Under the pieces are notes generated by a model. That model worked only from the letters and a program-made list of their open reading frames with translations. It did not search any database and was not told where the DNA came from. From an uncultured Mycoplasmatota bacterium (GTDB lineage Bacteria > Bacillota_I > Bacilli_A > RF39 > UBA660), in contig UQXO01000008.1 of NCBI GenBank assembly GCA_900545005.1, positions 7,782 through 71,781 on the forward strand: a DNA stretch of 64,000 nt, read 5' to 3'. This document shows positions 42,999 through 51,628 of this stretch, one piece after another. The position numbers and the translations under genes were made by a program. The first letter of the stretch is position 1; each line of letters begins with the position of its first letter.

Positions 42999-44079
42999 TA
43001 CACCACCTTTTTTTATTCTTTGTTATATAATTAGTCAAGATTACTTTATCATTTCTTAATTTACGAAGAAGAATTTGCTTCTCTAGATCACTATAAACTT
43101 TATTTAGTTTATTTTTAGAAATACCTAGATTTATTACTTCTTCATAGGTTATGGCTATTTCTTTACGATTATGGATAGGAATATCTTTTTCTTTTTGAGC
43201 AATTACTTTTCGATCAATTCCTTTAATAAGACCAGAGGTCATTGCATAGTACAAACCATAGTTATATATAACGGTGTTATCTATCTTACCATATTTTAAA
43301 ATTTTTTGAATAGTTTTTATATTATTTTGTTCTTTTTTAGTAAAAGGATAGTCTGATGGTACTTCTAGTTGAGCATACATACCGCAAAGATCATCAACTT
43401 TCTTAAGCTTTTTATATTTGATATTAAGGATTTTTAAGATACCTAGTTTTTTTAAGTAATCAAGCGATTTAACGACATTGTGGCTTAATAAGATTTTATC
43501 TAGTTCACTTTTAATCCTAGTTTTTGATAAGGTACTTAGTAGTTCTTTATTCTTCTTAAGAGCATTTAAAGTTTCTTTTTCAATAGAAAAGTTTAAGGTT
43601 GCATAAAAACGTAATGCTCTTAACATTCGTAAAGGGTCTTCGATGAATTTTTCATTAGGATTTCCAATTGCTCGAATTTTTTTATTTCTAATATCTTCTA
43701 AGCCACCCAATAAGTCTTTAATATTACCATTTTTATCCATTAAAATAGCATTAATCGTAAAGTCTCTTCTTTTAATATCACAGTTTATATCATCGGTATA
43801 AGTAATAGTTGGATGTCTCTTATTATAGGAAAATTCAACTCGGTAAGTAGTAATATCAATGTTATAGGGAGGAATATTCATCTTGAAGGCACCATACATC
43901 GCATTATTGATGCTCCCTTTTAACAGACCACTTAATTCTTTAACAGAAGCCGTAGTACATATGTCAATATCAGAACTTTTTTTATTCATTATGGCATCAC
44001 GGACGTAACCCCCAACAATATAGCATTCATAATTATTTTCTTCTAGTAAATTTAATATATTATATATCTTTGTGTCCAT
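42979..44079 (-). CDS. cca: CCA tRNA nucleotidyltransferase / poly(A) polymerase family
   Basis: The 366-residue enzyme adds CCA to tRNA 3' ends. N-terminal palm with GG (23-24) and catalytic DID (37-39) in YIVGGYVRDAIMNKKSSDIDI, RRDFTINAI motif B and the RMLRALRF motif further on. The C-terminal body is shortened relative to typical enzymes. It heads the operon cca-dnaD-nth-hypothetical-cutA, divergent from rpmB. Confidence 0.92.
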   Translation of the reverse strand: MDTKIYNILNLLEENNYECYIVGGYVRDAIMNKKSSDIDICTTASVKELSGLLKGSINNAMYGAFKMNIPPYNIDITTYRVEFSYNKRHPTITYTDDINCDIKRRDFTINAILMDKNGNIKDLLGGLEDIRNKKIRAIGNPNEKFIEDPLRMLRALRFYATLNFSIEKETLNALKKNKELLSTLSKTRIKSELDKILLSHNVVKSLDYLKKLGILKILNIKYKKLKKVDDLCGMYAQLEVPSDYPFTKKEQNNIKTIQKILKYGKIDNTVIYNYGLYYAMTSGLIKGIDRKVIAQKEKDIPIHNRKEIAITYEEVINLGISKNKLNKVYSDLEKQILLRKLRNDKVILTNYITKNKKRWCNDAKLK

Positions 44080-44110
44080 TGTATCTCCTGGAAATATTAT
44101 AACATTTCAT

Positions 44111-44140
44111 TTGACAATATACCACTTGTTATGGTAGAAT
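44111..44140 (+). promoter_or_regulatory. Promoter of rpmB
   Basis: Plus strand TTGACA (44111-44116), 18-nt spacer, TAGAAT (44135-44140). An in-frame ATG at 44131 lies in this promoter and so cannot be the start of rpmB. Confidence 0.83.
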
Positions 44141-44172
44141 TTACTAGACAAATGAACAAAGGAGGAATACTT

Positions 44173-44340
44173 ATGGCTATTAAAGTTACAAATAAAAAAC
44201 CTAAATCTATGAATAGAAGAAGTCATGCTCTTAACAAGACTAATCATTTTCAAAAACCAAATATGATTACTATCACTGTTAATGGTGTTAAAATTAAGAC
44301 TTCAGCAAGAGAAGCTAGAACTATTCTAAAGGCTAATTAA
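44173..44340 (+). CDS. rpmB: 50S ribosomal protein bL28
   Basis: The 55-residue basic protein begins MAIKVTNKKPKSMNRRSHALN and ends TVNGVKIKTSAREARTILKAN, the bL28 pattern. The usual N-terminal Cys of zinc-binding versions is missing, so it is a Cys-free form. GGAGG lies 7 nt before the ATG at 44173. It stands alone on the plus strand with promoter and terminator. Confidence 0.93.
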   Translation: MAIKVTNKKPKSMNRRSHALNKTNHFQKPNMITITVNGVKIKTSAREARTILKAN

Positions 44341-44354
44341 TTTGGTCTTTTTTT

Positions 44355-44384
44355 AAACCCAGGACTTTGGTCCTGGGTTTTATT
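44355..44384 (+). terminator. Terminator after rpmB
   Basis: Perfect 11-bp stem AAACCCAGGAC / GTCCTGGGTTT (44355-44365 and 44370-44380), loop TTTG, followed by TATT. The U run is short but the stem is GC-rich for this genome. Confidence 0.8.
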
Positions 44385-44733
44385 ATGCTACTTTCTTAAA
44401 TAGTTTCTTCTTACTCGGATATAATTCATCTAATTTTTCATAAGTTGTATAGTTGGTATAGTTAAGGTCTTCTGCTTTAACTAAATAAGTATCACTTGTA
44501 AGATTATTTAAAATTGTCTCTAGATTAGTATTTTCATTGACAATAACGACTTTACCATCTTTTTCATTCTTTCGAACAATTCCAAAGTGATTTTCATGTG
44601 GTAAGAAACGAACAACTACGGGAGCTTCTTGACTTCTGATGTTACCGTAATTGTCATTATAGTATTTTATACCTTTAACTAAATATAAATATTCGATAAA
44701 GTTTGTCTGTGACATTTTATTAAAAAATAACAT
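44383..44733 (-). CDS. Hypothetical protein downstream of truB
   Basis: The 116-residue soluble protein has a beta-rich middle (VVVRFLPHENHFGIVRKNEKDGKVVIVNEN) and a basic C-terminus. No family recognised. It starts 22 bp after the truB stop and is probably the last gene of the rimP...truB operon. Its end meets the rpmB terminator. Confidence 0.6.
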   Translation of the reverse strand: MLFFNKMSQTNFIEYLYLVKGIKYYNDNYGNIRSQEAPVVVRFLPHENHFGIVRKNEKDGKVVIVNENTNLETILNNLTSDTYLVKAEDLNYTNYTTYEKLDELYPSKKKLFKKVA

Positions 44734-44755
44734 TCCAATTCCCCCTTTTGCTTAT

Positions 44756-45601
44756 TTAAGCAGCTACTTCTAGCATTTTATAAACTCGATAAATAGTTTC
44801 ATCTTTCTTATAAAGTGCAATCGGTTTGTTATTATACACCATAGTAATTATTTTGTCATCCCTATTTAAACTTAATTTAACTCCATTTTTCACTTGAAAG
44901 TATTCATTTTTATTTAATTTGTAAACCGGATAGTCTTTTAAAACAGTCAATAATGGTATTTCTTGATAATTATCATTTAAAATGTCATCTATAGTATAAG
45001 CATTTTCTAGAGAAAAGTCTCCTTGTTTAGTTCTAGTAAGACTAGTCATAGTCCCTAAAGTTCCTAAGGTTTTAGCAATATCCTCGATTAGACTACGAAT
45101 ATAAGTACCTTTAGACACTTCTACTCTAAATTTAATAGTATCATCTTTAAAAGACAATAATTCAATATCATAAATATGAATATTTCTAGTTGGTAAGGTA
45201 ACGGTCTCATTAGTTCTGGCATATTCATAAAGCTTTTTCCCATTTATTTTGACAGCAGAGTAAATAGGAACAGTTTGTAAACTATCACCCAAGAAACTTT
45301 TTAAAGCTTTTTCTACTTGCGTTTTAGTAACTTTGTAAGGAGCTTTATTAAGAATTTTACCAGTAATATCACCGGTATCAGTTTGAAGACCGAGCTGCAT
45401 AGTTGCTACATATTCTTTCTTAGCAGCTGTAATAATATCTACTAATTTCGTATCGTGATGAGTGCAAATAAGAAGGACACCAGTGGCTAGAGGATCTAGC
45501 GTTCCTGTGTGTCCTACTTTCTTCGTATGTAGATGCTTCGATATTATATTAACAACATCACGGGAAGTCATATTAGCTTCTTTACATACATTTAAAATCA
45601 T
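44756..45601 (-). CDS. truB: tRNA pseudouridine55 synthase TruB
   Basis: The 281-residue enzyme makes pseudouridine 55 in the T-loop of tRNAs. Catalytic Asp36 in VGHTGTLDPLATGVL, KKEYVATMQLGLQTDTGD, and SKGTYIRSLIEDIAK. The C-terminus has a small PUA-like end. ATG overlaps the rbfA stop as ATGA. Confidence 0.95.
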   Translation of the reverse strand: MILNVCKEANMTSRDVVNIISKHLHTKKVGHTGTLDPLATGVLLICTHHDTKLVDIITAAKKEYVATMQLGLQTDTGDITGKILNKAPYKVTKTQVEKALKSFLGDSLQTVPIYSAVKINGKKLYEYARTNETVTLPTRNIHIYDIELLSFKDDTIKFRVEVSKGTYIRSLIEDIAKTLGTLGTMTSLTRTKQGDFSLENAYTIDDILNDNYQEIPLLTVLKDYPVYKLNKNEYFQVKNGVKLSLNRDDKIITMVYNNKPIALYKKDETIYRVYKMLEVAA

Positions 45602-45948
45602 TTTTCTTCCTCTTTGATTCTTTTAAGAATTTTTTCAATATTATCACCGTAAGCAATAGAATTATCATACTTAAATATTAACTTTGGAGTATTTCTAATT
45701 TCAATCTTCGATGCTAGTTCACTGCGAAGGTATTTAGCGGTATCATCGTTTAATTCTCGTTCTAAAGAGGATGTATCAGTATCATTAAGACTAGTAAAGA
45801 ATACTTTGCAAAAAGATAAGTCATTAGTAACTTCACAGGCTGTAATAGTGATATTCTTTAAAATGGAATCATGACTTTCTTCCAAAATAATCTCACATAA
45901 AGCTTTTTGAATATTACTAGATATTCTTTTTTGTTTAACTAAATTCAT
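45598..45948 (-). CDS. rbfA: Ribosome-binding factor RbfA
   Basis: The 116-residue KH-fold protein helps mature the 30S subunit. RISSNIQKALCEIIL start, VTNDLSFCKVFFTSL and LRSELASKIEIRNTPKLIFKYDNSIAYG match the family, including the Ala kink near the KH motif. It sits between infB and truB, with 4-base overlaps on both sides. Confidence 0.94.
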   Translation of the reverse strand: MNLVKQKRISSNIQKALCEIILEESHDSILKNITITACEVTNDLSFCKVFFTSLNDTDTSSLERELNDDTAKYLRSELASKIEIRNTPKLIFKYDNSIAYGDNIEKILKRIKEEEK

Positions 45949-48059
45949 CTTTTAACCTCAACCATATCATAGCATTCTAAGACATCTTGTTCTTTTAAAT
46001 CACTATAATTTTCTAAGGTAATACCACATTCAAAGCCTTTTTTGACTTCTTTAACAGATTCTTTTCCTCTTTGAAGACCAGAAATCATACCATCATGAAT
46101 AACAATGCCATCGCGAACAACTCTAATCTTAGAGTTAGCTTTAATTAGACCATCAGTTACATAAGATCCAGCAATTTTCCCAACTTTGGAGAAAGTAAAT
46201 ATCTTTCTTATTTCGGCGTGTCCAAAGATTTTCTCTTCAAATTCAGGATCTAAAAGTCCTTGCATAGCAGATTCCATATCTTCAATAGCCTTATAGATGA
46301 TATTATATAAACGAATATCAACACCATATTCTTTAGCCATATCCTTAGTCTGATTAGAAGGAGAAACATTAAAGCCAATAATTATCGCGTTGGAAGCATT
46401 AGCTAAAACAACATCGCTTTCGGTAATTGTCCCAATATCACTACGAATAACGTTAATTTTAACACCCTTAACATCGATTTTTTGTAAAGAATTTTTAAGA
46501 GCTTCTTCGCTTCCTTTGACATCAGTTTTCAAAATAACGTTAATTTCTTTAGTACCTTCATCAATAGCTTGGAATAATGAGTCTAAAGAAATATTTTCTT
46601 TTTTGAATTTTTGATCACGGGCGATAAGGCGACGTTTTTCAGCAACTTCTTTAGCTTGTGTTTCCGATTCAAAGCTCATAAATTTGTCCCCTGCTTCAGG
46701 ATTACCTTGAAGACCGGTTATTTCTACCGGAGTTGAAGGTCCAGCACTAACAACATCAACGCCAAGATCATTCTTCATAGTTCTTACTTTACCATAGTTG
46801 TTCCCAATTACGATTGGATCGCCAATTCTTAAAGTACCATTTTGGATTAAGATAGATGCAACCCCACCGATATGTTTATCTAATTTGGATTCAATAACAG
46901 ACCCAACTGCATAACGATTAGGATTAGCTTTTAAATCAAGCATTTCTGCAGTAGCAAGGATAGTTTCTAATAGTTTATCAATGTTTTCTCCAGTTTGGGC
47001 CGAAATCTTAACGAATGGATATTCGCCACCCCATTCTTCAGGTGTAATATTTAACGCAGCCATTTCTTCCATAACCTTTTCTGGGTTAGCATCTGGTTTA
47101 TCCATCTTGTTAACTGCTACAATAATAGGTACTTTAGCGGCTTTCGCATGGTCAATTGCTTCTTTAGTTTGAGGCATAACCCCATCATCAGCGGCAACAA
47201 TGATAATAACAATATCGGTTACACTAGTCCCACGCGCACGCATAGCCGTGAAGGCAGCATGACCAGGGGTATCAATGAAGGTTATAGGTTCCCCCTTATG
47301 CATAATTTGATAAGCACCAATAGCTTGAGTAATACCGCCAAATTCACTAGCGGTAACTTTAGAATGACGAATAGTATCTAATAGAGTTGTCTTACCATGG
47401 TCGACATGACCCATAATGGTAACAACTGGTGGTCTTTTAACTAAATCTTCTTTAGAATCTACAATTTCATATTCTTCGAAGTTTGTTATATCTTGGGTTG
47501 TATCCTTCTTTAAGACTTTATTGTATTCTAAAGCCACAACTTCAGCATCTTCAAAAGAAATACTCATCGTTAGATTAGACATAATCCCATTAGCCATTAA
47601 CTTTGTAATAAGATTAGCACCACTACAACCAATAGCCTCAGCTAAATCTCCTACAGTCATATTATCATGATATAAAATAATATTATCTTCCTTAGCATTC
47701 TTCTTTAATTTTGATTTGTTCTTATACATTTCTTTTCTTTTATTAAGAAATTCAGCTTTGGAAGAGGCTATTTCACTTTTCTTTTTTAATTTTTGCTTTT
47801 TATCACCAGACTCATAAGATTTCTTAATGTTAGTTGTTTCCATGATATCTTCAACTGCTTCATCAATAACATCCTCCTCTTCTAAAGATGTATCAATTGC
47901 ACTTGAAATTAAGTTGATAGCATTATCTAAAATAATGATATCATCATCGCTAAGAAAATCATCCCCATTTTTAACTTTGATTCCTAATTCTTCACATTTT
48001 TTTAAAATCTCAGCAACTGTATGATTTGTATCATTTGCATACTCTTTTACACTCATCAT
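45945..48059 (-). CDS. infB: Translation initiation factor IF-2
   Basis: The 704-residue GTPase brings fMet-tRNA to the 30S subunit. G1 GHVDHGKT (217-224), GGITQAIGAYQI, G3 DTPGHAAF, G4 NKMDKP, then domains II-IV ending QDVLECYDMVEVKR. The N-terminal domain before about residue 125 is short, with one IF2-N repeat at each end (VKEYANDTNHTVAEILKKCEE). It directly follows ylxR; a ylxQ/L7Ae gene found at this spot in many Bacilli is absent. Confidence 0.97.
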   Translation of the reverse strand: MMSVKEYANDTNHTVAEILKKCEELGIKVKNGDDFLSDDDIIILDNAINLISSAIDTSLEEEDVIDEAVEDIMETTNIKKSYESGDKKQKLKKKSEIASSKAEFLNKRKEMYKNKSKLKKNAKEDNIILYHDNMTVGDLAEAIGCSGANLITKLMANGIMSNLTMSISFEDAEVVALEYNKVLKKDTTQDITNFEEYEIVDSKEDLVKRPPVVTIMGHVDHGKTTLLDTIRHSKVTASEFGGITQAIGAYQIMHKGEPITFIDTPGHAAFTAMRARGTSVTDIVIIIVAADDGVMPQTKEAIDHAKAAKVPIIVAVNKMDKPDANPEKVMEEMAALNITPEEWGGEYPFVKISAQTGENIDKLLETILATAEMLDLKANPNRYAVGSVIESKLDKHIGGVASILIQNGTLRIGDPIVIGNNYGKVRTMKNDLGVDVVSAGPSTPVEITGLQGNPEAGDKFMSFESETQAKEVAEKRRLIARDQKFKKENISLDSLFQAIDEGTKEINVILKTDVKGSEEALKNSLQKIDVKGVKINVIRSDIGTITESDVVLANASNAIIIGFNVSPSNQTKDMAKEYGVDIRLYNIIYKAIEDMESAMQGLLDPEFEEKIFGHAEIRKIFTFSKVGKIAGSYVTDGLIKANSKIRVVRDGIVIHDGMISGLQRGKESVKEVKKGFECGITLENYSDLKEQDVLECYDMVEVKR

Positions 48060-48077
48060 AAAGTCCCCACCTCTTTC

Positions 48078-48329
48078 TTATATATATTTTTCTATTTCCT
48101 CATAAATACTTTCTGGTACTTCACACTCTAAGGCACGGTCTAAGGCTTTATTTTTTTTAGCCATCTCTAAGACCTCTTTTGATTTAGTTATATAGGCTCC
48201 TTTACCATTTTGCTTACCTGTTACATCAACAAAAACGTTATTTTCTTGGTCTTTAACAATTCGTAGTAAATTTCTTTTGTCTTCACGATTTCTGGTGACA
48301 ACACACATTCTTAAAGGAACTTTTTTCAT
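48078..48329 (-). CDS. ylxR: YlxR-family RNA-binding protein (RnpM)
   Basis: The 83-residue protein has the family start KVPLRMCVVTRNREDKRNLLR and DVTGKQNGKGAYIT; it binds RNA and in Bacillus modulates RNase P. Its ATG shares one base with the nusA stop (TAATG). Order nusA-ylxR-infB is conserved. Confidence 0.92.
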   Translation of the reverse strand: MKKVPLRMCVVTRNREDKRNLLRIVKDQENNVFVDVTGKQNGKGAYITKSKEVLEMAKKNKALDRALECEVPESIYEEIEKYI

Positions 48330-49471
48330 TATTTATTGCCCTCTTTTTGGATATCTTCCATCGTTTTAACTTCTAATTTATATCTCGTTAATTTGCTAGC
48401 TAAACGAACATTAATAGCCTTACGACCAATGGCTAACTTCAAGTTATCATTATCAACAACGACTAAAGCTTCACGCTTTTCTTCATCTTTAATTGAAACA
48501 ATGACATTTTTGGCTGGAGCCATTGCATTTTTAATAAATTCAGCTGGATCATTACTATATTTAACTAAATCAACTTTTTCACCGTTTAATTCTTTTAAGA
48601 TATTAGCAATTCGACTGCCACGAGCACCAATGCAAGCCCCGATGGCATCTACTTTATCATTAGTTGAGTAAACAGCAACCTTTGAACGAATACCTGGTTC
48701 TCTAGCAACTTGATATAAGATAACCGTACCATCAGCTAACTCAGGAATTTCTGATTCAAATAAACGTTTAACAAAACCATAATGTTTTCTTGATAAAAGA
48801 ATTAATGGTCCTTTAGTTCCGGCTTCAACTTTAGTAACATAAACTTTAATTGAAGATCCCATCTTAACTTCTTCACCAGGAATCATCTCACTCTTTGGTA
48901 AAATTCCACGAGCACGACCTAAATCAACATAATAGTTTCTTTGGTCTTCCATTGCTAGCATTCCCACTAACATTTCATCTTGTTTATCTCCAAACTCATT
49001 AACAATTGACTCTTTTTCAGCTTCTCTAATTCTTTGAGTTACTACTTGTTTGGCAGCCCCAGCCGCAACACGGCCAAAATTATGAGGAGTTACTTCTTTT
49101 TCAATAGTATCCCCAACTTTAATATCAGGGTCTATTTCTTTAGCATCTTCTAAAAGCATTTGAGCATCAGGATTAATCTCTGGAGGAATTTCAATCTCAT
49201 TACCTTCTTCATCAGTCTCATAGGTTGAATCAATATAATCATCAACAACCACATAATAAGAAATAACCTTAAACTTGCCAGTTAACTCATCAAAATCAAC
49301 TCTTACATTAGTTCTCGCATCATAATTTTTCTTATAAGCAGTCATCAAAGCTTGTTTCATCGCATCAATTATTAAATCTTTAGAAATTCCCTTTTCTTCA
49401 GTTACCAAATTTAGGGCTTTTAAAAATTCTAAACCGCTATCTACTACTTTTTCACTTTCTTTTTTCTTCAT
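48329..49471 (-). CDS. nusA: Transcription factor NusA
   Basis: The 380-residue protein has an N-terminal RNA-polymerase-binding domain (to about 130), an S1 domain (QRNYYVDLGRARGILPKSEMIPGE) and two KH domains (VDAIGACIGARGSRI and LAIGRKAINVRLASKL). It has no acidic C-terminal repeats, as is usual in Gram-positives. It starts 1 bp after rimP. Confidence 0.96.
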   Translation of the reverse strand: MKKKESEKVVDSGLEFLKALNLVTEEKGISKDLIIDAMKQALMTAYKKNYDARTNVRVDFDELTGKFKVISYYVVVDDYIDSTYETDEEGNEIEIPPEINPDAQMLLEDAKEIDPDIKVGDTIEKEVTPHNFGRVAAGAAKQVVTQRIREAEKESIVNEFGDKQDEMLVGMLAMEDQRNYYVDLGRARGILPKSEMIPGEEVKMGSSIKVYVTKVEAGTKGPLILLSRKHYGFVKRLFESEIPELADGTVILYQVAREPGIRSKVAVYSTNDKVDAIGACIGARGSRIANILKELNGEKVDLVKYSNDPAEFIKNAMAPAKNVIVSIKDEEKREALVVVDNDNLKLAIGRKAINVRLASKLTRYKLEVKTMEDIQKEGNK

Positions 49472-49472
49472 A

Positions 49473-49727
49473 CTACTCGCCTCTTTCTTTACTTATAACA
49501 TCTAAGATATAAGATTCGTCAATAAAGTCCATCTTATCAACAATAGGATTAATAATATTGGTTGCCTCAACAATTTCATCTAAGTCAATACCATTTATTT
49601 TATCTAATTCTATTGTCAAAAAATTATAATTATTCTCTTTATGATAAAAAATATCAGTAACCATAATTTCTTTTGTCTTCAGACTTTCTTCAACTAACTT
49701 TCTAAGTTCATTTAATTTTTCTTCCAT
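49473..49727 (-). CDS. rimP: RimP-like ribosome maturation factor, N-terminal domain only
   Basis: The 84-residue protein sits at the start of the nusA operon, the normal rimP place, and shows the N-terminal alpha/beta domain (LNELRKLVEESLKTKEIMVTDIFYH, LTIELDKINGIDLDEIVEATNIINPIVD). Usual RimP is about 150 residues with a C-terminal SH3-like domain; here the reading frame stops after SYILDVISKERGE and nusA follows after 1 bp, so the second domain is truly gone, not frame-shifted into the next frame. Function may be reduced or kept by the N-domain alone. Confidence 0.8.
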   Translation of the reverse strand: MEEKLNELRKLVEESLKTKEIMVTDIFYHKENNYNFLTIELDKINGIDLDEIVEATNIINPIVDKMDFIDESYILDVISKERGE

Positions 49728-49740
49728 AGTACCTCTATAA

Positions 49741-49769
49741 AATTAAAAGTGGGAATTTTCTGCCCACTT
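49741..49769 (-). terminator. Leader attenuator hairpin of the rimP-nusA operon
   Basis: Minus-strand stem AAGTGGG / CCCACTT (49769-49763 and 49753-49747), followed by TTAATTTT, located between promoter and rimP. In B. subtilis the nusA operon is autoregulated by a NusA-dependent leader terminator; the same logic is likely here. Confidence 0.7.
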
Positions 49770-49783
49770 AAATCTGTAATTTA

Positions 49784-49811
49784 ATTATAGCACAATTCCA
49801 GATATTTACAA
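49784..49811 (-). promoter_or_regulatory. Promoter of the rimP-nusA-infB-truB operon
   Basis: Minus strand TTGTAA (49811-49806), 16-nt spacer, TATAAT (49789-49784), 57 nt upstream of the rimP ATG. The rest of this gap, to the aminotransferase promoter at about 49974, shows nothing else. Confidence 0.8.
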
Positions 49812-50033
49812 GAAATTTTTCTTTTTAAACTGGGACATTACTTAAGAAATATGTCCTATATAAATAATGAAAAGTTTCTAAAGACAATTGTATCTTATAG
49901 AATAGAATAAATTAAATAAAATAGCAAGTAGTATCGGTATAAAAATTTATCTTAAAAGAAATGCCGGAAGAACTTTAATATAAGAGAATTTTTTGTTATA
50001 ATGAGGCAAGAAGTTACTAGAAAGGCAGATACT

Positions 50034-51617
50034 ATGCAAGAAAAGATAAAAAAGACTTTAAAACATCTTTTGGGATACAATGATATTGAAGAACGTAATA
50101 TTCAGGAAAAAAATTCGGTCGCCCTAGATAATTTTCTAGAGGAGCATCCTTTATATAAAGAGCCGATTCATACTCTAGGAGTACGCCCTGATAATAAAGA
50201 ATTTTCACCAGATATTAAAAAGATTACGGATGGCTTTGTTATTCTTAATGAAGATTTAAAAAAGTTAGAAGATGATAAAATTCCTAATATTTTTGAATAT
50301 GATGGTTTACATAGTGGCACTCCCTTACGTTATAAACCTTTTAAAGGAGCTTTGAGAAGCATTAGATGGACTTTAAGAAGAAGTAATCTTTATTGGTATC
50401 CGAATGCCGAAGGATCGCGTTTTGATCGCCAAAAGATAGTGGATTATCTAAAAAAAGAAGAAATTATTACAAATACATCTGAAAAAAAAGAGATAGGTAT
50501 TAATAACATTCTTTTTACTTACTCAACAACGCATGCTTTTCATTTGATTCTAAAAGCCCTTTTAAAAGATGATGATGTTGTCTTGATGACTGGTCCTAAC
50601 TACGGATTATTTGCTGTTAAACCTGAGATTATTGGTAATCGGGCTTTAGTTATTCCTTTAGAGGAAGAAGATAGCTTTCTACCTAATCCGGCCAAGTTAG
50701 ATAAAAAAATCAAAGAAATCAATCAAGACCTAGCTAAGAAATACAAGGGAAAAGAATATATCCCTAGAGTTAAGGCTTTTCTTAATGAAAATCCTCATAA
50801 TCCTTTAGGAAAAGTAATGAGTAAAAAGGATGAAGGGTTACTCCGAGAGATTGGGTTAGTTTGTAAGAATAATGGGGTCTTTGTAATTGATGATTTAATA
50901 TATAGAGATTTATCTTATAAAGAAAAGGCTTTACCAATGATGAGTATTCCAGGGTTATTTAATAATACTATCTCTTTGATGGGTATTTCTAAAGCTTACG
51001 GATTAGCTTCCTTAAGAGCTGGCTTTATCGTCGGACCAGAAGAAGTCATAAGAATGCTAGCCAATGAAATAGAAGAATCCTTAGACTCTATGAGTGTCTT
51101 ACAAGTAGCAGCCGTTACGGGAGTATTTAATGGTTCTAAAAGAAGAGAAAGAGAAGCCAAAAGGTACTTAGGAAAGATTTTAAAGATTTATCAGTACCGT
51201 TTAAGTCTTTTAGAAGCCTTAATCTATGGAATCGATTATATTAAAGATGAAAAAAGAAAAAAGAAAATAAATTATGAGATAGATAAATATATCAAAAATC
51301 CAGAGATTAGAAATTACATAAAAAAAGGTATTCCACATTTAAAATTAAGGGACAATACTATTCCAGAAAGTGGTTTCTTTGCAATTGTTGACTTTACCTA
51401 CTTTCGAGGAAAGAAGTATAATGATAGCGTAATTAGCAATGATATGGACTTTATCAAATTTCTTTACAAATTAACAAAGATTAAAATTATTATGGGCTCC
51501 AATATGTCTTGGCCTTATGAAGAAGAGATAATTGGACGTGTAAACTTCGGATTGGATACTAAAGCTTTAATTAATAATTTCTATATTATGAAAAAAGCTC
51601 TTAACAAATTAAAATAG
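50034..51617 (+). CDS. PLP-dependent aminotransferase (class I/II)
   Basis: The 527-residue enzyme of fold type I has a large N-terminal extension of about 100 residues before the usual WYPNAEGSRFDRQKIVDYL. Motifs: TGPNYGLFA, NENPHNPLGKVM (substrate/PLP Asn), DDLIYRDLSY (PLP Asp and Tyr) and ISKAYGLASLRAGFI with the Schiff-base Lys. Substrate unknown. Start at ATG 50034 after GAAAGG; an ATG at 50001 is part of the TATAAT box (49997-50002). It is followed 11 bp later by an ATP-grasp gene, forming a two-gene cassette. Confidence 0.85.
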   Translation: MQEKIKKTLKHLLGYNDIEERNIQEKNSVALDNFLEEHPLYKEPIHTLGVRPDNKEFSPDIKKITDGFVILNEDLKKLEDDKIPNIFEYDGLHSGTPLRYKPFKGALRSIRWTLRRSNLYWYPNAEGSRFDRQKIVDYLKKEEIITNTSEKKEIGINNILFTYSTTHAFHLILKALLKDDDVVLMTGPNYGLFAVKPEIIGNRALVIPLEEEDSFLPNPAKLDKKIKEINQDLAKKYKGKEYIPRVKAFLNENPHNPLGKVMSKKDEGLLREIGLVCKNNGVFVIDDLIYRDLSYKEKALPMMSIPGLFNNTISLMGISKAYGLASLRAGFIVGPEEVIRMLANEIEESLDSMSVLQVAAVTGVFNGSKRREREAKRYLGKILKIYQYRLSLLEALIYGIDYIKDEKRKKKINYEIDKYIKNPEIRNYIKKGIPHLKLRDNTIPESGFFAIVDFTYFRGKKYNDSVISNDMDFIKFLYKLTKIKIIMGSNMSWPYEEEIIGRVNFGLDTKALINNFYIMKKALNKLK

Positions 51618-51628
51618 AAAGGTTTAAT

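Noticed and set aside
44131..44172. Fourteen-residue extension of bL28
   Set aside because: The ATG is in the spacer of the TTGACA/TAGAAT promoter; the ATG at 44173 has GGAGG before it.
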